64,000 bases of DNA from the NCBI GenBank assembly GCA_021155195.1, contig JAJNPV010000046.1, forward strand, positions 194,673 through 258,672, given 5' to 3'. Positions 61,320 through 64,000 of the stretch are shown here, in pieces; the stretch's first letter is position 1, and each line of letters opens with the position of its first letter. The stretch comes from Ohtaekwangia sp. Lineage in GTDB: Bacteria; Bacteroidota; Bacteroidia; Cytophagales; Cyclobacteriaceae. The position numbers and the translations under genes are program-made. The notes under the pieces are model-generated. The model saw nothing but the letters and a program-made list of their open reading frames with translations. It did no database searches and had not been told where the DNA came from.

Positions 61320-61883
61320 ATGAAATTAAGTTTAATCACAGCACTAGCACTGATTATGATGGTAGGATCAGCAATGGCACAATCAGTAAATATTGGAATT
61401 AAAGGGGGTTTAAATGTTTTTACCCTTAGCGGCACCAACGATGGAGGGTACAATTCAAGAACTTCCTTTCACCTTGGTTTGCTTGGTCATATTCATATAG
61501 CCGATCATTTTGCCTTGCAACCTGAAATAATTTATTCTTCTCAGGGTACCAAGTATAGCAACAACTTAGACTTAACGTTAAACTATGTGAATGTGCCCTT
61601 GCTGTTTCAATATATGTTTGACAACGGATTTAGACTTCATGCAGGTCCGCAGCTTGGACTGTTAGTAAATGCAAAAGCAGACGGGCAGGATGTGAAGGAT
61701 AGTTTTAAAGGAACTGACCTTGGGCTTACTGTTGGTGCCAGCTATGTGCATCCACCATCTGGCTTTGGTGTAGATGCACGATACAATCACGGGTTGAGCA
61801 ATATCAATGATAACACCAACACAGATTCATATAACCGAGGCTTTCAAGTAGGTGTATTCTATTTATTCAAACATAAATCATAG
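61320..61883 (+). CDS. PorT-family outer-membrane barrel
   Basis: A 187-aa barrel protein paralogous to that at 6950. Signal peptide (ending SAMAQ), then SVNIGIKGGLNVFTLSG, ALQPEIIYSSQGTKYSNN, NYVNVPLLFQYMFDNG, and AGPQLGLLVNAKAD, closing with VDARYNHGLSNINDN. Likely 8 strands. No catalytic residues; role unknown. It is followed by a hairpin and a small membrane protein gene. Confidence 0.87.
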   Translation: MKLSLITALALIMMVGSAMAQSVNIGIKGGLNVFTLSGTNDGGYNSRTSFHLGLLGHIHIADHFALQPEIIYSSQGTKYSNNLDLTLNYVNVPLLFQYMFDNGFRLHAGPQLGLLVNAKADGQDVKDSFKGTDLGLTVGASYVHPPSGFGVDARYNHGLSNINDNTNTDSYNRGFQVGVFYLFKHKS

Positions 61884-61891
61884 TACTATCC

Positions 61892-61919
61892 ATGAAGTGA
61901 GGCAGCAGTCTCACTTCAT
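61892..61919 (+). terminator. Perfect hairpin after the barrel gene
   Basis: ATGAAGTGAG / CTCACTTCAT with an 8-nt loop. The stem is perfect, but the downstream tract (TAATCT) is not T-rich, so it may be an attenuator or mRNA-stabilising structure rather than a full terminator. Confidence 0.45.
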
Positions 61920-61950
61920 TAATCTAACTACACTCCTAACTTTTACAATC

Positions 61951-62124
61951 ATGACAACACCTTCATCACCTAAAAAAATTACCTGGATTATCGGACTCAC
62001 ACTAGGCATATTGGGAATTATTGGTCATTATGCATCTGTGCAAATATTAACAGAGAACAATCATTTACTATTGTTAGCGGGATTTCTTGCGCTGGCCGCA
62101 GGTACCACGTTTAGGGAATTGTAA
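61951..62124 (+). CDS. Small two-helix membrane protein
   Basis: A 57-aa protein starting at ATG 61951 (MTTPSSPKKITW). Two hydrophobic helices (WIIGLTLGILGIIGHYA and LLLLAGFLALAAGTTF) make it a small inner-membrane protein. The longer reading from 61852 would overlap the barrel gene and is rejected. A similar small membrane protein type is common in Bacteroidota; function unknown. Confidence 0.65.
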   Translation: MTTPSSPKKITWIIGLTLGILGIIGHYASVQILTENNHLLLLAGFLALAAGTTFREL

Positions 62125-62194
62125 AGAACGAATAGATAATGTTTCGTACGGTTCATCTGAAGAAATCAACTGGCAAAAGATATAATCGCAAATT

Positions 62195-62656
62195 TTAGCA
62201 ATTCTTTTCTTGCTTTTCGTACCTGCCTGTTTGTTCCTCTATTTTTATGCGGTACACAATTGACTTCAGCTGCTTCTCTACTACTTGTGGCCTCATTGAC
62301 TGATCTTCATACCTCAAGGTTTGGCTGGCAATCAGCGGAACCAATTTTTCCATTATAATTTTGAGTCCTTTTTCCTGGGAGAGCACGCCATCCAGCTCTT
62401 CATATTCACCCCATAAAACTACACTGCGCCAATTGGCCATGTTTTCTACTACATCAACTTCGAAGCATACTTTGCGGTTCTTGCGCATCATGTTAATCTT
62501 CATGCCTTCTTTGGAGTGGGCATAGATATACTCTCCGTCAAAAACATAGGTAATGGGAACAATGAATACTTTGCCATCGGCATAGCACCCAATTCTACCG
62601 AGTACTTGACTGTGCAGTACATGATCGATTTGTGTTTTGGTTAGTGAGCCTAGCAT
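62195..62656 (-). CDS. PNPOx-like flavin-binding protein
   Basis: A 153-aa split-barrel protein of the pyridoxamine-5-phosphate-oxidase-like group (NimA/PNPOx-like). Phrases: VLGRIGCYADGKVFIVPITY, YIYAHSKEGMKINMMRKN, VCFEVDVVENMANWRSVVLWG. Such proteins bind FMN or F420 and include nitroimidazole reductases, but many are uncharacterised. No signal peptide. Single gene. Confidence 0.85.
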   Translation of the reverse strand: MLGSLTKTQIDHVLHSQVLGRIGCYADGKVFIVPITYVFDGEYIYAHSKEGMKINMMRKNRKVCFEVDVVENMANWRSVVLWGEYEELDGVLSQEKGLKIIMEKLVPLIASQTLRYEDQSMRPQVVEKQLKSIVYRIKIEEQTGRYEKQEKNC

Positions 62657-62801
62657 AATTTATCCGTTTTTGATTGAAGTATGAATCTAATCGCATCGAA
62701 TAAAATTATGAATGACGTTTGTTTGTGACCCTTATGACTTTCGTCATGCTACTTTGGGCAATTGAATTCACTTTTTAAACAAGACGGATTCCGTGTAACC
62801 T

Positions 62802-63766
62802 CTACTTTAGTGAGATTACCACTTTTCCTTTGTGATCACCGCTTCCGAAATAGTGCATTGCTTCACGTGCATCCTCAAGCCTAAAGCGTTTTTCATCAAT
62901 CACACATTTTAGTTTGCCATCTTCGAAAAGTTTACTGATGTATGGCAAATCCTTGTTTGGCTTAAGCGCCACAAGGCTCACGTTCCTCTTACTTATTTTA
63001 TTAGCCCAAGAAGCCAGGAATATTTCAAGAGACGGCTTAAATCTCCACCAACGGTAATATACCTGCCACCTGGATTTAATGCACGAAGGTAATGAGAAAC
63101 TGTTCGATTGGTTTTTGTATCCAATATCAGGTCATACGTAAGCCCGTTGTTAGTGAAATCTTGCTGCGTATAGTCGATGCAGTGTTTTGCACCTAAAGAT
63201 CTCAACATTTCCAGCTTCGGTGCTTTATCAACAACGGTTATGTTGGTAACTCCGAGTGATTGAGCAATCTGAATTGCGAAGGTACCTACACCCCCACCTG
63301 CTCCATTGATTAATAGGTTTTGTCCCCGTTGAAGGTTTCCTTCATCAATTAAGCCCTGCACGGCTAACATTGCGGCTTGGGGTATAGCGGCAGCTTCTTC
63401 AAAAGTCATGCTTGGTGGCATCGCTGCCAATGAATCCTCAGGTGCACATACGTATTCGGCAAAGCCACCCCAGCGCCCACTCAAATCTCCATACACTTTA
63501 TCACCAATCTTGAACTTTGTAACGGCTCGTCCAACTGATTTAACACTTCCAGCGATGTCGGAACCAATAATTTGCCGCTTCGGCTTGGCAAGGCCGCTCA
63601 TCAAGCGATTAAATATATCGGGTTGCAGCAGAGCATGATCCCAATCGTTAATGGATACTGCATGAACTGCGATCAATACCTCGCTATCGAGTGGTTTGGG
63701 AATAGGGACTTCAGTCATGCGGAGTACTTCTGGTCCTCCGTATTCAGTATAGATTACTGCCTTCAT
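62802..63766 (-). pseudogene. Quinone/alcohol oxidoreductase, frameshifted
   Basis: A medium-chain dehydrogenase/reductase (quinone-oxidoreductase group, no structural zinc lobe). From 63766 the N-terminal 257 codons are intact: PEVLRMTEVPIPKPL, DWDHALLQPDIFN, GSDIAGSVKSVG, GGVGTFAIQIAQSLG (the NAD(P) loop), ending WLLGLIK then TAA at 62993. The expected C-terminus (RNVSLVALKPNKDLPYIS, then FEDGKLKCVIDEKRF, LEDAREAMHYF, GDHKGKVVISLK) continues in another frame to TAG at 62802-62804; adding one A to the A4 run at about 62999 joins them. Full length would be about 321 aa. It may be a sequencing error. Confidence 0.85.
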
Positions 63767-63822
63767 AAGGTGGGTTTCTTTCGAGACGTATAAGACTTGA
63801 AATTGTTGCAGTGCAGCAAAAG

Positions 63823-64000
63823 TTACTCTGATCTCAAACTTTCAACCGGATTTACAACAGCTGCTTTTATACTTTGATAACTTACCGTTATTATTGAAAT
63901 GCTAATGGCAATGAGCGCAGCCAAGGCAAGTGTCCAACCATCCACATCGATGCGATAAGAAAATTCCTCCAGCCATTTACTCATCACATACCAACTAATG
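63823..64000 (-). CDS. FtsX-like ABC permease (C-terminal part)
   Basis: The last 58 codons of an FtsX/MacB-type permease entering from the right edge on the minus strand. Seen: WYVMSKWLEEFSYRIDVD, the last membrane helix (LALAALIAISISIITVSYQS) and the ending AAVVNPVESLRSE, the family's C-terminal signature. The relic at 39801-40253 ends in the same style (TNPIDVMRDE). These permeases work with an ATPase in lipoprotein or antimicrobial-peptide related transport. Confidence 0.88.
   Translation of the reverse strand, partial: ISWYVMSKWLEEFSYRIDVDGWTLALAALIAISISIITVSYQSIKAAVVNPVESLRSE

Overview
The window comes from a Bacteroidota chromosome, most likely order Cytophagales (the order is inferred, not proven). 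The evidence is a SusC/SusD pair, a secreted subtilase ending in a type IX secretion (T9SS) sorting domain, several PorT-type outer-membrane barrels, AT-rich intergenic DNA with TAnnTTTG-like promoter elements, almost no Shine-Dalgarno sequences, and a Bacteroidota-style GyrA and long urocanate hydratase. No rRNA, tRNA or CRISPR array was seen.

Positions 1-30324 are a dense, ordinary chromosomal backbone. In order it holds a greB 3'-truncated by the window edge, a YciI-like protein, accA, and a translationally coupled run of MBL hydrolase, patatin, urocanate hydratase and PlsC. Next come two barrel proteins, folC-trmB, an LpxH-like phosphoesterase coupled to a glycosyltransferase, a degenerate TrpF-like protein, a lipoprotein plus T9SS subtilase, rpe, an LpoB/COG3014 envelope pair, gyrA, a TPR protein, an ABC-F ATPase and an SDR. 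The stretch ends with a four-gene set (lamin-tail lipoprotein, DUF4956 membrane protein, HlyD-like adaptor, TolC-like channel) that looks like an envelope-spanning machine with no recognisable export pump.

Positions 30325-50560 are accessory DNA: wide gaps, dispersed repeats, pseudogenes and selfish or defence genes. It contains DUF4256 and DUF1801/YdeI proteins, a frameshifted OmpA/TSP3 protein, a VapBC-type toxin-antitoxin pair, an unknown 239-aa gene with a decayed partial copy beside it, a lipoprotein plus YARHG/DUF3160 pair, and an FtsX relic between repeats. It also holds a three-gene ABC-three-component (ABC-3C) conflict system: a DUF4297-like nuclease, a middle component broken at an A7 run, and a DUF3732 ATPase. 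Two REP-associated transposase (RAYT) loci follow, one intact and one with a single nonsense codon, each with its own REP hairpins. A 286-bp MITE-like element and a Gfo/Idh/MocA oxidoreductase lie here too.

Positions 50567-64000 hold a LysR regulator, the SusD/SusC pair, a LysM protein, a BNR-repeat protein, YceI divergent from a membrane-anchored winged-helix regulator, DoxX, another PorT barrel, a small membrane protein, a PNPOx-like flavoprotein, a frameshifted quinone oxidoreductase and the C-terminus of an FtsX permease.

The most unusual DNA is a degenerate array of about 21-bp units organised in 63-bp triplets (22+20+21) at 36031-36323, with a second copy at 56642-56747. Several genes carry single-base lesions next to short homopolymers; these may be true decay, phase variation or residual assembly errors.
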